64,000 nucleotides of DNA from NCBI RefSeq assembly GCF_003258315.1, contig NZ_CP030032.1, forward strand, positions 3,722,501 through 3,786,500. The letters are read 5' to 3'. The notes under the pieces are model-generated. The model did not search any database, was not told the origin of the DNA, and saw only the letters and a program-made list of their open reading frames with translations. Positions 1 to 11,084 of this stretch are shown here, one piece after another. The first letter of the stretch is position 1. The number at the start of each line of letters is the position of its first letter. A program made the position numbers and the translations under genes. The stretch is from Bradymonas sediminis (GTDB lineage Bacteria; Myxococcota_A; Bradymonadia; Bradymonadales; Bradymonadaceae).

Positions 1-299
1 GGCCGGGCGAGCGCGCGCAGATTGTCGGTGACCTGGGCGGCGAGCTCGCGGGTGGGGCACAAAACGAGGGCGCCGGGGCGCGCGCCGCCGGGCTTAATAT
101 TGCGCAAGAGCGCCAGCCCGAAGGCCGCCGTCTTGCCGGTTCCGGTGCTCGCGTGGCCGAGCACATCGGCCCCCTCGAGCATCATCGGCAGGGCCTCTGC
201 CTGGATCGCTGTCATCTTCTCGTAGCCAAGTTGGTCGAGGTTCTCGACCCATTCCGGGCCCAGATTAAGGGTTCGAAAGGTCTTATCGCTGAAAATCAT
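1..299 (-). CDS. dbpA: DEAD-box ATP-dependent RNA helicase, DbpA-like (5' part only)
   Basis: The frame is open from an ATG at 299 to the window edge, giving the first 99 residues. The protein is probably an RNA-dependent ATPase acting in 23S rRNA and large-subunit maturation. The piece shows a Q-motif (MTAIQAEALP), Walker A ASTGTGKT and motif Ia PTRELA, in the order and spacing of DEAD-box proteins. The N-terminal layout (FRTLNL, NLDQLGY, TGKTAAFGL, ALVLCPTRELA) resembles DbpA more than RhlE or SrmB. The C-terminal RNA-binding domain that would settle the subfamily is outside the window. The gene stands alone here, and the next minus-strand gene upstream ends in a terminator. Confident on family, moderate on subfamily. 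Confidence 0.85.
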   Translation of the reverse strand, partial: MIFSDKTFRTLNLGPEWVENLDQLGYEKMTAIQAEALPMMLEGADVLGHASTGTGKTAAFGLALLRNIKPGGARPGALVLCPTRELAAQVTDNLRALAR

Positions 300-366
300 A
301 GGTATGGGGTCTATCTGGTAAATTTGTCTCATCGCGATTCGGATTCGCGACGTGGAATTCTGCGCA

Positions 367-398
367 CAAAAAAGCTCCGGAGCAAATCGCTCCGGAGC
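367..398 (-). terminator. Rho-independent terminator of the LLM monooxygenase gene
   Basis: A 10-bp self-complementary arm (GCTCCGGAGC) occurs at 374-383 and 389-398 around a 5-nt loop. On the minus strand it is followed directly by a run of T. It lies about 70 bp past the stop codon at 467. Confidence 0.8.
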
Positions 399-466
399 GG
401 TTCCCTATCACGACTGGGGCGATTCGCGAAGCTAGGCCGCCAGTCGCCCCTTCACCTCGGATGTGC

Positions 467-1750
467 TCAGGTTGGTTTGGCCAGGCCCAGATGCCCGCGC
501 AGCGTGTCGCTCTCGTAGTCTTTGCGGAAAAGCCCGCGGCGCTGCAGTTCCGGCACGACCTGCTCCACAAAATCCTCGACGCTGTGCGGCAGCGACGGCG
601 GCATCAGGTTAAACCCGTCGGCGCCCTCATTCTTAAACCACAGCTCCATCTGGTCGACGATCTTTTTGGGCGTCCCCACGATGGTGCAATGCCCGCCGCC
701 GGCGGCCAGGCGCCCCAGCAATTGGCGCACCGTGGGCTGCTCCGCCTCGATAATGCGCAGGATCGTGCTGTAGCGCCCCTTGGGCCCCGTAAACTCCTCC
801 AGTGGCGGCAGCGGCGGCACCGGCGCGTCCAACTCCCAATCCATGCAATCTTTCTCGACGAACATCCCCAACTGCCGAAGCGACGCCTCGGTCGGCAATA
901 GCTCATCCAACTCACGCTGCTTGGCCTTCGCCTCGGCTTCGGTGGAGGCCACATAGGTCACCAAACCGGGCATGATCGGAACCCCCACCGTGCGCCCCGC
1001 CGCCTTCGCGCGCCGGTTGATATCCCGATAATATTCCTGGGCGGCGGGCAAATCATAGGCCACCGCGTAGATCGCCTCGGCCCGGCTCGACGCCAGGTCG
1101 CGCCCGGGCTCGGACGCCCCCGCCTGAAACAACACCGGATGCCCCTGCGGCGGGCGCGGCACGTTCAGCGGTCCGTCCACCGAGAAGAACTCCCCTTGAT
1201 GATTGATGGGCTGGACTTTTTCGGGGTCCGCGTAATGCCCCGCGCGGTCAAAGCTCAGCGCGTCCTCATGCCAGGAATCCCACAACCTGAGCACCACGTC
1301 GACGAACTCCCCGGCTCGCCGGTAGCGGTCGGCGTGCTTGGGCATGCTCTCGTAATTGTGGTTTCGCGCCTCGGCGTCGAACATCGAGGTCACGACGTTC
1401 CACCCGATACGCCCGCCCGAAATATGGTCGAGCGAGGCGAGCATGCGCGCGGCGTGAAACGGGGTATAGAAGGTGCTTGAGACGGTACTGATCAGACCGA
1501 TCTTCTCGGTCGCCCGGCTCATCGCCGACAGCGCGGTCAGCGGCTCCAAAAACCACCAACTTCCGTCGGAGACGTTGCCGGCGGAGTGCCCGTCCGCCAA
1601 AAAAACGGCGTCGAATTTACCGCGCTCAGCGAGCTGGGCCAATCGCTCATAATAGCGAATATCGCCCAATTGCTCGACCGAGGAATCCGGGTGGCGCCAG
1701 GCAGCGCTGTGGTGACCGCAACCAAAAATAAATAGATTAAGATGCATCAT
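467..1750 (-). CDS. LLM-class flavin-dependent monooxygenase, NtaA/SnaA/DszA type
   Basis: Probable FMNH2-dependent monooxygenase (427 aa) with the bacterial-luciferase TIM-barrel fold; such enzymes need a separate flavin reductase, and none is adjacent. Family marks include the N-terminal MHLNLFIFGCGHH strand, the GGRIGWNVVTS motif and an HPVLFQAGASEPGR segment typical of the nitrilotriacetate/pristinamycin/dibenzothiophene-sulfone group. I start at the ATG at 1750, with AAGAGG eight bases upstream; an upstream in-frame ATG at 1783 lies inside the leader hairpin and lacks a ribosome site. The leader carries a TPP riboswitch, so the enzyme is probably linked to thiamin supply, for example salvage or oxidation of a thiamin precursor. 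Substrate unknown. Confidence 0.85.
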   Translation of the reverse strand: MMHLNLFIFGCGHHSAAWRHPDSSVEQLGDIRYYERLAQLAERGKFDAVFLADGHSAGNVSDGSWWFLEPLTALSAMSRATEKIGLISTVSSTFYTPFHAARMLASLDHISGGRIGWNVVTSMFDAEARNHNYESMPKHADRYRRAGEFVDVVLRLWDSWHEDALSFDRAGHYADPEKVQPINHQGEFFSVDGPLNVPRPPQGHPVLFQAGASEPGRDLASSRAEAIYAVAYDLPAAQEYYRDINRRAKAAGRTVGVPIMPGLVTYVASTEAEAKAKQRELDELLPTEASLRQLGMFVEKDCMDWELDAPVPPLPPLEEFTGPKGRYSTILRIIEAEQPTVRQLLGRLAAGGGHCTIVGTPKKIVDQMELWFKNEGADGFNLMPPSLPHSVEDFVEQVVPELQRRGLFRKDYESDTLRGHLGLAKPT

Positions 1751-1758
1751 TGAAACGA

Positions 1759-1774
1759 CCTCTTGGATAAGAGG
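1759..1774 (-). promoter_or_regulatory. Hairpin sequestering the ribosome binding site of the LLM gene
   Basis: On the minus strand CCTCTT, a 4-nt loop and AAGAGG form a perfect 6-bp hairpin. The 3' arm is the Shine-Dalgarno sequence of the gene starting at 1750. With the TPP aptamer just upstream, this looks like the expression platform of a translational riboswitch. Inferred from complementarity only. Confidence 0.55.
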
Positions 1775-1810
1775 CGAAGGCATGGATGGGCAAGACGTTG
1801 CCGCAAGCCG

Positions 1811-1905
1811 CTAGGCTGACATCCCTTCGCCAGTATGAACTGGATCAGGTTCGACGGGTATTATCTCAGCCCACAGCGGCCCTGGCCGCCGGGACACCCC
1901 GTGTC
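1811..1905 (-). promoter_or_regulatory. TPP (THI-box) riboswitch
   Basis: The minus strand reads ACGGGGTGTCC, then GGCTGAGATAATACCCGT, then CGAACCTGATCCAGTTCAT, then ACTGGCGAAGGGAT. These are the conserved blocks of the thiamin pyrophosphate aptamer, including the CTGAGA and ACCTGATC pyrimidine- and phosphate-sensing loops. It sits about 60 nt before the start codon of the LLM monooxygenase. Confidence 0.95.
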
Positions 1906-1964
1906 GCAACTCGTCTATAACACACAAATTTTTCGATTCAAGATGGCCCGCCCCCCCGCGCGCC

Positions 1965-2001
1965 AAAAGGCCCCGAAGCGTCTCGCTTCGGGGCCTTTTT
2001 A
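1965..2001 (-). terminator. Terminator downstream of the VWA protein gene
   Basis: A GGCCCCGAAGCG arm and its exact complement flank a short TCTC loop, with A and T runs on the two sides. The hairpin can terminate in both directions. It follows the stop of the minus-strand gene ending at 2027. Confidence 0.85.
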
Positions 2002-2026
2002 GGCTTCGGGCTAATCTATCGGACGA

Positions 2027-3433
2027 TTAGAACGAATCCGCGCTCATCATCACGGCGTCAGCTTTGCTGCGACTCGCCTTGCGCATGCGCTTGGCCGGGG
2101 CAGCTGACGGGGCCGGGGCAGCCTCCATCTCGGCCTCCTGGGCCTCCAGCTCGGCGACCTTCTCGGCGACCTTTGAGTCCGCGAACCCGTAGGCAGCACC
2201 GGCCCGCTCCATGCGCTTCTTTTGCTCGCCCAGGATCTTCTTGGCCTCGTCCTTTTTGCCCTTCTCATAGGCGTCGTTGGCGCGCGCCACGTTCTGGGCG
2301 TAGGTGATCTGCTCGACGCGCTGCATCACGGATTTGTCGACGCTGGCCAGCTTCGTGCGATCTTTGGTCGCGGTGGCGACCAATTGCCCTGTGGAGTGCA
2401 CCGATTTGTCGCCCTGGACCACGTCCTTAAAGCTCAGGCGGATATCCGCGATATCGCGCTTCGCCTCGCCGCGGGCCGACACCGCCAGCTCGACCAGGAT
2501 ATCCTTGTGCTGGTGCGCATAGAACGCGCCCAGGTTGATGACCGCCTTGTCGCCCTTCATGGTGTGGGCGAAGCCGTGGACCTTCAAAAGCTCCACGCCC
2601 GGGCCGACTTTGAACTCGATCTTGGCGTTTCTCGCCACGACATTCGACAGGGATTTGAACTCCTTTTCGAAGATGGCCACGAGCTTCTTCTCATCTTCGA
2701 CGAAATAATAATTGCCGGCGCCCTGCGATGCCATCTTCGCCATCAACTTCTCGTTATAATCCAGCCCGATACCCATCGCGCTCACCGAGATACCCTTTTC
2801 AAGCTGCTTTCCGGCCAGCGCTCCGAGCTCCTCGGGGGTTTGCAGGCCGATATTGGCGTGGCCGTCCGAGAGCAAGACCACCCGGTTGACGGAGTCATCG
2901 GTGGGGTACTTCGCCACGATCTTTGCGCCCGTCAGATACCCGCCCTCCAGGTTGGTCGACCCGCCGAGGTTCACGGCGTTGATCGCGTTGTGCAGCAACT
3001 CTTTATTTGCCAGCGTCGCGAGCACCGAATCCTGGTTGACCGTCACCGACGTGCCGTAGCTCACCACGGCCAGGCGGTCCTGCTCGGAGAGACGGTCGAC
3101 CAGGGAGTGCGCGGCCGCCTTCGCCTGCTCCAGGCGCCCGCCGCCCATCGAGCCGGAGTGGTCGAGCACCACGGCCAGGTTCATCGGCGCGCGCTCCTGC
3201 AGCTCGGCCTCGCCGGCCCTCAGCTCAATGCGCGCGTGCATCGTGGTCGCCGCCTTCGCCGGCACATAGGCCTTGGAGAGCGACGCCTTGAGCGCGACCG
3301 TCCCGCCCGCCGACACCGTCGCCCCGTTGCTTCGGTCGATCTTCACGGTTCGCGCGCTCGCCGTGCTCGTCAACCCCACCAAAAGGCCCATCGCCACCAC
3401 GCAAACCATCAGGTTATTATTCAAGCTCTTCAT
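2027..3433 (-). CDS. Secreted von Willebrand factor type A domain protein
   Basis: A 468-residue exported protein. Residues 1-28 form a signal peptide ending near TASA. A VWA domain follows, with the metal-ion-dependent adhesion site DHSGS at 91-95 and a conserved GGSTNLEGG segment. The region after the VWA fold resembles the C-terminal part of bacterial Ca-activated chloride channel-like VWA proteins. The tail is rich in Ala, Glu and Pro and ends in a basic Lys/Arg stretch. The role is probably binding or display of a partner in the periplasm or at the surface; nothing in the sequence names a ligand. The ATG at 3433 has GGAG about 7 bases upstream. It is divergent from ppc, with a 231-bp shared promoter region. 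Confidence 0.85.
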   Translation of the reverse strand: MKSLNNNLMVCVVAMGLLVGLTSTASARTVKIDRSNGATVSAGGTVALKASLSKAYVPAKAATTMHARIELRAGEAELQERAPMNLAVVLDHSGSMGGGRLEQAKAAAHSLVDRLSEQDRLAVVSYGTSVTVNQDSVLATLANKELLHNAINAVNLGGSTNLEGGYLTGAKIVAKYPTDDSVNRVVLLSDGHANIGLQTPEELGALAGKQLEKGISVSAMGIGLDYNEKLMAKMASQGAGNYYFVEDEKKLVAIFEKEFKSLSNVVARNAKIEFKVGPGVELLKVHGFAHTMKGDKAVINLGAFYAHQHKDILVELAVSARGEAKRDIADIRLSFKDVVQGDKSVHSTGQLVATATKDRTKLASVDKSVMQRVEQITYAQNVARANDAYEKGKKDEAKKILGEQKKRMERAGAAYGFADSKVAEKVAELEAQEAEMEAAPAPSAAPAKRMRKASRSKADAVMMSADSF

Positions 3434-3664
3434 ATTCAGTCTCCAGTCGTCGGTTGGGAAATAACGTCGTATCTTCGAGAATTCCTGCTGTCAGAGGGTC
3501 AAACGCAGGGGTTCAAAAAACGATCTAATTTATTTTCAACCGAAGCCTCCAAGGCCGCGTGGGGCGAGTATTAGCGGGGGAGAGATTGCCTTCTGCGATC
3601 TCGCACTTATCTTGCGCTGGACTGATTTCAAGCTGATGAATTTTGATGACACGCAAGGAGTGAA

Positions 3665-6481
<2,817 letters not shown>

Positions 6482-6497
6482 TAATCTTCGCCGATAC

Positions 6498-6531
6498 AAA
6501 TGGGCGCGGCGGCCATGCGCCGCGCCCATTT
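6498..6531 (+). terminator. Possible terminator after ppc
   Basis: AAATGGGCGCGGC and its complement GCCGCGCCCATTT form a strong hairpin just past the ppc stop. Only three T residues follow in the arm, so termination efficiency is uncertain. Confidence 0.5.
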
Positions 6532-6669
6532 GCCCTGCGCCCATGGTGGCTCTATAGTGGAATCACGACACATATCAGGGTTGCTGTAGACCATCGCTCT
6601 CCGGGCCAGTCCGGCCGATGATCTGCCCGATATATTTCTCAAAACGAATTATATTCTCGGGAGCAGCCG

Positions 6670-7383
6670 ATGGCCTCTGTGATCTTCTATTTCTTCATTT
6701 TCGTTGTCTTCATCGTCTCCAATGCCTTCTTTGCGATAATTTGCATCTATATCGCGAAGGGCCTATTGCAAAAGCCCGCGCAGTGGGACCAGGTCGCAGC
6801 TCGCCTCGGACTCACCTACTCCGACCGGCGCCGTGGAAAATTAAAATTAATGACCGGGACCTATCAATCCGTCCCTTTGAAAGTAGCCACGATTCGAAAA
6901 TATGAGCCTCTTTCCGGCGCTTCGGGACCGCGAAAAACCAGGACCTACCTCACGATCCAGGCCTGGTTTCCCTCGCACCACACCCCCGCGATGTCCGTGC
7001 AGCGCCAAACCACACTCAAAAAACTGTTGGGACGCGACATCAAGCTTGACGACAAAGCTCTCGATAAGCTGCTGCTCATCGAATCGCCCGGCCCCAAGGC
7101 GGTGCGCCGATTGCTCCTGCACCCAGAAGTCAGAGCAACCCTGCTCGATTGCTTCCGACGCCCTAAATCCCTTGGCACCTATAAGATCGAGGGTAACTTC
7201 GTCTACTTTACAGCCATGCCCCCGAGCGACGACGAAGCATTGACTGATAAGATAAATCATATCGTCGCCTTCGCCCAAACCATCGCGCGGGCCTCGGATG
7301 AGCTATTCAGGCCGGCCGAGCAATCCCCTGCGCCCACCGAGCCTGTCATCGAAACTTTCACCGAAACCGGCGGCGCCTGGTAA
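6670..7383 (+). CDS. Membrane-anchored protein of unknown function, tandem family copy 1
   Basis: Family not recognised. The 237-residue product has one N-terminal hydrophobic segment (about residues 3-33) followed by a soluble region of about 200 residues, probably cytoplasmic given the Lys/Gln-rich stretch after the helix. The next gene (7508-8236) is a paralogue: both share a helix, then a 'xxWxxVxxxxGLxY' stretch, then a segment aligning IKLDDKALDKLLLIESPGPKA with IQVGDLQLDKRYIFQGQDP, then 'LLxHPxVRxxLL'. It ends in GGAW, while its neighbours end in GDWW and NDWW. GGGAG lies six bases before the ATG. The three copies probably arose by tandem duplication. Confidence 0.7.
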   Translation: MASVIFYFFIFVVFIVSNAFFAIICIYIAKGLLQKPAQWDQVAARLGLTYSDRRRGKLKLMTGTYQSVPLKVATIRKYEPLSGASGPRKTRTYLTIQAWFPSHHTPAMSVQRQTTLKKLLGRDIKLDDKALDKLLLIESPGPKAVRRLLLHPEVRATLLDCFRRPKSLGTYKIEGNFVYFTAMPPSDDEALTDKINHIVAFAQTIARASDELFRPAEQSPAPTEPVIETFTETGGAW

Positions 7384-7507
7384 ATCGGCCCGTTTAGTTA
7401 CGCGCGCGCGGCGGCCACGCCCATTGTCACCGATCCCCGCGTGCAGTATCCCCTCCTGCAGTATCCCCCATTGTCCGCAACGTTCCTGGATATAACTCGG
7501 ACCTTTC

Positions 7508-8236
7508 ATGATGCCTCACGACCTACTCGCCACCGTCACTCCTGCTTTTATCTCTAATATTTTTGAGTTCTTTTTTCTCACCGAAGCCGGGTATATTTCC
7601 CTTCTGGTAATTGTCTGCGCTGCGGTCTTCTATTTTATTTCCTGGATGGACCGACGCCGCGAAAAATGCTGGCGACGCGTCGGCGAGTCGCGCGGGCTGC
7701 GCTACGACGACAGTGGTAGCTATCCGAAACTAGGCGGGACTATCAATGGAGTCACGGTGGTCGCCGAGGTCATTCGGGTCCAAAAGAACTATGCGGTCCG
7801 CGTGACCGCTCGCCCAAGCACCACGCTTCCTGAGGGGTTATTTATTCGCCCGGAGGGGCTCTTTCAGAAGGTCGGAAAAGCGCTGGGCGGCGAAGATATC
7901 CAGGTCGGCGACCTACAACTCGACAAACGCTATATCTTTCAAGGCCAAGACCCCATCAAGACGCGTGAACTCATCAAGCACCCGGCGGTAAAAGACGCCC
8001 TACTCTCCCTGCAAAAACACACGGATTCGATGCGAGTTGAGCAGGGCGTGGTTTATCTTCGAGAACCAGAACAAGGGCGCAGTGAGGCAAGGCTCACCCG
8101 TTATATTGACCAGATCGTGGCCATCGCAGCCGCTTTCGACAAAGCAGCGAGCGACCTCGCCAAGCCTGACACGCCGCCGGCGCTGCCGCCCGAGGCGCTC
8201 GCCAGCAACTCTGGCGAGCCCGGAGATTGGTGGTAA
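7508..8236 (+). CDS. Membrane-anchored protein of unknown function, tandem family copy 2
   Basis: Family not recognised; 242 residues. A hydrophobic segment spans roughly residues 17-46 (FFFLTEAGYISLLVIVCAAV), then a basic DRRREKCWRR stretch, then a soluble domain ending in a Pro/Ala linker and the C-terminal GEPGDWW. It is the best-preserved member of the three-copy cluster and the reference for judging the others. The conserved extreme C-terminal Trp motif across copies could be a docking or membrane-contact element; this is inference. Start at the first of two adjacent ATG codons (7508 or 7511); neither has a strong ribosome site. Confidence 0.7.
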   Translation: MMPHDLLATVTPAFISNIFEFFFLTEAGYISLLVIVCAAVFYFISWMDRRREKCWRRVGESRGLRYDDSGSYPKLGGTINGVTVVAEVIRVQKNYAVRVTARPSTTLPEGLFIRPEGLFQKVGKALGGEDIQVGDLQLDKRYIFQGQDPIKTRELIKHPAVKDALLSLQKHTDSMRVEQGVVYLREPEQGRSEARLTRYIDQIVAIAAAFDKAASDLAKPDTPPALPPEALASNSGEPGDWW

Positions 8237-8349
8237 GCGCGAGCCCATAAATTAGGCACGCGTATCAAGCCGCGCAGTCAGGTCGGGCGCAATCTGCGAC
8301 TCTTCAGCCCCTGGCGGTGCCATATGATTTCCCACTATTTTTGATATAG

Positions 8350-8696
8350 ATGAGGGGGGCGCTCGCACCACTCTTCGGGCCGTTTATGAATCAGTATCTA
8401 TTTATTGCCGCTGTGATTTCGCCCCTTGTCGACGCCCTCCTTCTTCGCGCGGTGGGATATATTGGCGCGATGGCGCTTCTTGTCTGGGCCGCCTATGAAC
8501 TCCTTGAGTGGCGGGACAAGCGCTGTCAGAGTTACTGGGAGAGCGTGGGGAACGCCCTGGGGCTCAAATATCAAGGCCCCTTCTTACTCAAACTCAGCGG
8601 GACCCTCCCGCGCCGATCGAACCTCCGCCCCTGCCGCGCCGGCAAGCAGAGCATCTGCCGAACAGCGCGTCCAATGAGCCCAATGATTGGTGGTGA
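8350..8696 (+). pseudogene. Collapsed third copy of the tandem membrane protein family
   Basis: Frame 1 from 8350 (or ATG 8386) encodes the family's N-terminal helix and the 'WRDKRCQSYWESVGNALGLKYQGPF' region aligning with copy 2, up to about position 8607. The family's C-terminal end then appears in a different frame: PPAPIEPPPLPRRQ through SNEPNDWW and a TGA at 8694-8696, matching the Pro-linker and GEPGDWW tail of copy 2. About 150 codons of the middle domain are missing and the two ends are out of frame, so this looks like an internal deletion. The frame-1 reading continues to 8838 without resemblance to the family. The open N-terminal part could still yield a short membrane peptide. Confidence 0.7.
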
Positions 8697-8767
8697 TGCC
8701 CACCCAACGCATCCAAAGGCGGCGGGCACACCGCCGCCTCTGCCACGCCTGCAGGCCGGGCCAGATA

Positions 8768-9934
8768 TCAGGTCGCCGGCACCCGAATCATCGACGCTTT
8801 GCCCACGATCACGTCGATCATCTTGCGCGCGCGGGTGAAGACCGACTCCTGCACGTAGGGGATATTCATACGCTCGCAGAGCTCCTTCACCTTGGGCTGA
8901 ACCTTGCGATATTGCAGCATCGTCATATCCGGCCAGATATGGTGCTCAATCTGATAATTGAGCCACATCTGCAGCCAATCCCCCAGCTCATCACCGCATT
9001 TGTAATTGGCAGAGCCGACAATCTGGCGCAGGTAGAACTCATTGCGGCTCTTCACCGGCGCGTCGAAGCGGTACAGATCCTCGCCGGTATGATTGGGTCC
9101 AATCACCAGGAAAGCGTGGATATTGGTGAAGATCTCGGCCCAGATGCTATTCAAAAAGACGTTGGCCGCGGCCACCGGCCCGAGCGGAAGAAAAAGACTC
9201 GGGATGATGCCAAAGCGCCAGGTCGCGTGCGGGATCAGCGAGCGCATCCATAATTCGCGGCCGCGCTTATTAAAGGGGCTCAGCATCTCGGCGGGCTCTG
9301 GCGGCTCTTCCTTATTGCGCCGCGCGCGCGCCACCTGCATCACCGCCAACGTGCTGGGCGCGTAATAGACCCACTTCCAGGTGCCAGAGAGCGCCCCGAC
9401 AAAGAGATAGCGCAGCCAGCTGGGGACATCGTGCTCGCGCATCCACTCGGTATTGCGCTCCAAAAGATCCGGGTCCTCGTCCTCGCCCAGGTGGTAGTGG
9501 TGCAGGAAATCATGCTCCTCATGCCACGCCTCGGGATGAATCCAGTCCATCCAATCAAACAGCCGGCGCGCCCCTTTCCCAAAGACCTTGCTGGTGTATT
9601 TGGCCTCGATCCCCGGGACCTTATCATAGCCGCGGTGGCTGATATGGTGCATCAGCAGCCAGCGCGTGAGTAACCCCTGCGAGATCAGCATCCCTGAGAT
9701 CGGGTTCGGCACCATCCAGGCCGTGCCGTAGCCCAGGGCAGTGCACAACTTCCCCCAGCGCTCGATTTTCTTGAGATGGGCGATATCCGCGCTGGGATCG
9801 GCGTTGGTTTCAGCACGGATCTCGGTGGCCAATGCCTTGAGTTCGCGGGCAAGCTCCTCGAGATCAACCTGGTCAAGATCGAAGGCGGAGTCGGCTTCAA
9901 AGTCGTAGAGAGAGGGTGTGGGCGGCTTGGACAT
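8768..9934 (-). CDS. Membrane fatty acid desaturase
   Basis: Di-iron membrane desaturase introducing a double bond into acyl chains, likely for membrane fluidity. Three His boxes are present: HHISH near residue 95, HDFLHHYH near residue 140, and QIEHH near residue 320. The Gln in the third box is typical of front-end and related acyl-lipid desaturases. The 388-residue product has hydrophobic stretches between the boxes. I start at the ATG at 9934 (SKPPTPSLYDF) with TTGAGG upstream, rather than the in-frame ATG at 9988, which lacks a ribosome site. The next gene, divergently placed, is a cold-shock protein; a link to low-temperature adaptation is attractive but not shown. Regiospecificity cannot be told. 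Confidence 0.88.
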   Translation of the reverse strand: MSKPPTPSLYDFEADSAFDLDQVDLEELARELKALATEIRAETNADPSADIAHLKKIERWGKLCTALGYGTAWMVPNPISGMLISQGLLTRWLLMHHISHRGYDKVPGIEAKYTSKVFGKGARRLFDWMDWIHPEAWHEEHDFLHHYHLGEDEDPDLLERNTEWMREHDVPSWLRYLFVGALSGTWKWVYYAPSTLAVMQVARARRNKEEPPEPAEMLSPFNKRGRELWMRSLIPHATWRFGIIPSLFLPLGPVAAANVFLNSIWAEIFTNIHAFLVIGPNHTGEDLYRFDAPVKSRNEFYLRQIVGSANYKCGDELGDWLQMWLNYQIEHHIWPDMTMLQYRKVQPKVKELCERMNIPYVQESVFTRARKMIDVIVGKASMIRVPAT

Positions 9935-10318
9935 CGACGGCCTCAAATGACGGCTAGAGGGAATGAATAAGTTCGCGACCCCCGCCATATATCAGGTTCC
10001 CACGCGCTTTACGACAGGCGCAAAGCCGAGATACCCCTGAAAGATAACACCTATACTGAAACTTGATTGCTCGTAATACAAAAGGGCCGACGCCGAGATC
10101 CCTAGAATATTGGCGGTATAAATAATTTGACAGCCCCTCTTTTCCTTCCGATCCCACCTCTCTAGTCTCTACTTAGGTCGACTCCCTAACAAGTGGGGGC
10201 GATAATTCTCGCCAGAGCGTTATCCCCATTGCGCAGCCATTCAGACGCAAACTCACCACCAGGCGATCGGCCCGGCAGCATAAATTCATTCGTGCTCATT
10301 ACCAACGAGGGAAGGAAA
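9935..10318. other. Divergent intergenic region between desaturase and cold-shock gene
   Basis: No gene is supported here. The region is locally AT-richer than its surroundings and must hold the promoters of both flanking genes and the cold-shock leader. I see no convincing promoter pair or structured RNA. Confidence 0.6.
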
Positions 10319-10534
10319 ATGGCTCAGGGATTCGTGAAGTGGTTCAACAATGTCAAAGGCTACGGCTTCATCAACATCGACGGGGAGGACGAGGATATCT
10401 TCGTGCATTATAGCCAGATTCTTCAGGATGGCTTCAAAACGCTCAAACCCGAGGAGACCGTCGAATTCGAGCTCAAGCGCGGCCCCAAAGGGCTGCACGC
10501 GACCAACGTGCAACCGATTGAACCCTTAGAATAA
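10319..10534 (+). CDS. Cold-shock domain protein (CspA family)
   Basis: A 71-residue single-domain nucleic-acid chaperone that binds single-stranded RNA and DNA through the OB-fold of the cold-shock family. RNP1 appears as GYGFINI and RNP2 as DIFVHY, with the family start GFVKWFN. It is slightly longer than CspA, with an acidic insertion (DGEDEDIF) before RNP2. The ATG at 10319 is preceded by GGGAAGG; an in-frame start at 10193 would add 42 residues with no family match and is rejected. Whether this copy is cold-inducible or constitutive cannot be judged. Confidence 0.95.
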   Translation: MAQGFVKWFNNVKGYGFINIDGEDEDIFVHYSQILQDGFKTLKPEETVEFELKRGPKGLHATNVQPIEPLE

Positions 10535-10724
10535 CAGCAAAGGCCAGTCCACCCGGTGCGTTAAGCGGGTGTGTCGTAGCGACGTCAAGGGTGACTTCGC
10601 AGAATTTGAGTCGAGATTTGGTTATCCACCATCCGGAGCAAGACTCCCATCACTCGACTCATTCACTCACGGAGACGGGCAAAAACTCGTCGAAGAGACA
10701 CACGGGGATAGGAAAAGAACCATC

Positions 10725-10991
10725 ATGCCATACCTGACTTCATATCTGTGGAAACTTCCCAAATTCACCTCGGCTCAACCCGCTCAAAGCGACCCGAACA
10801 CCGAATCTGACGCGCCATGCCTCCTGGCAGCCGCGTGTCGAGACTGCGGCAACTATAATTTCCCGCCCAAATCCAATTGCCGCTATTGTGGCAGCCCGCG
10901 CATCCGGACCGTCTCGGTCGGCCCCGAGAGCCCGGTTAAAACGCGCAAATGGGCATTTTCGCCGCCCGACTGCCCCCAAAAACCCAACTAA
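10725..10991 (+). CDS. Small zinc-ribbon protein, DUF35-ribbon-like
   Basis: An 88-residue protein. Its centre, CRDCGNYNFPPKSNCRYCGS, has two CxxC knuckles spaced as in the rubredoxin-like zinc ribbon that precedes the OB-fold of DUF35 proteins, including the PP before the second knuckle. No OB-fold follows, so this is a free-standing ribbon. Partner and role are unknown. I use ATG 10725 because a purine-rich AGGAAAAG lies upstream; an in-frame ATG at 10569 would also work. A strong palindrome follows at 11042-11084. Confidence 0.5.
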   Translation: MPYLTSYLWKLPKFTSAQPAQSDPNTESDAPCLLAAACRDCGNYNFPPKSNCRYCGSPRIRTVSVGPESPVKTRKWAFSPPDCPQKPN

Positions 10992-11041
10992 GACCGGCGA
11001 CGAACCGCTCGCCTCGTTCCTCGACCCGGAATTTGTGCTAT

Positions 11042-11084
11042 GAGATTGAGGCGCGATCGCTATTGCCGATCGCGCCTCAATCTC
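11042..11084. repeat. Perfect 18-bp inverted repeat in front of the kinase gene
   Basis: GAGATTGAGGCGCGATCG (11042-11059) and its exact complement (11067-11084) flank a 7-nt loop. No T-run follows on plus, so it is not a classic terminator. It ends 14 bases before the kinase ATG and could be a terminator for the zinc-ribbon gene, a leader structure limiting kinase translation, or an operator. Confidence 0.75.

Noticed and set aside
2222-3574. Long plus-strand open frame (450 codons) across the VWA gene
   Set aside because: It is antisense to a gene with a signal peptide, intact VWA motif and good ribosome site. Its composition is rich in His, Arg and Leu, as expected for a shadow in GC-rich DNA.
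9954-10157. 67-codon minus-strand frame upstream of the desaturase
   Set aside because: It has no ribosome site and lies in the AT-richer divergent spacer. It overlaps the region just before the desaturase start and has no protein-like pattern.
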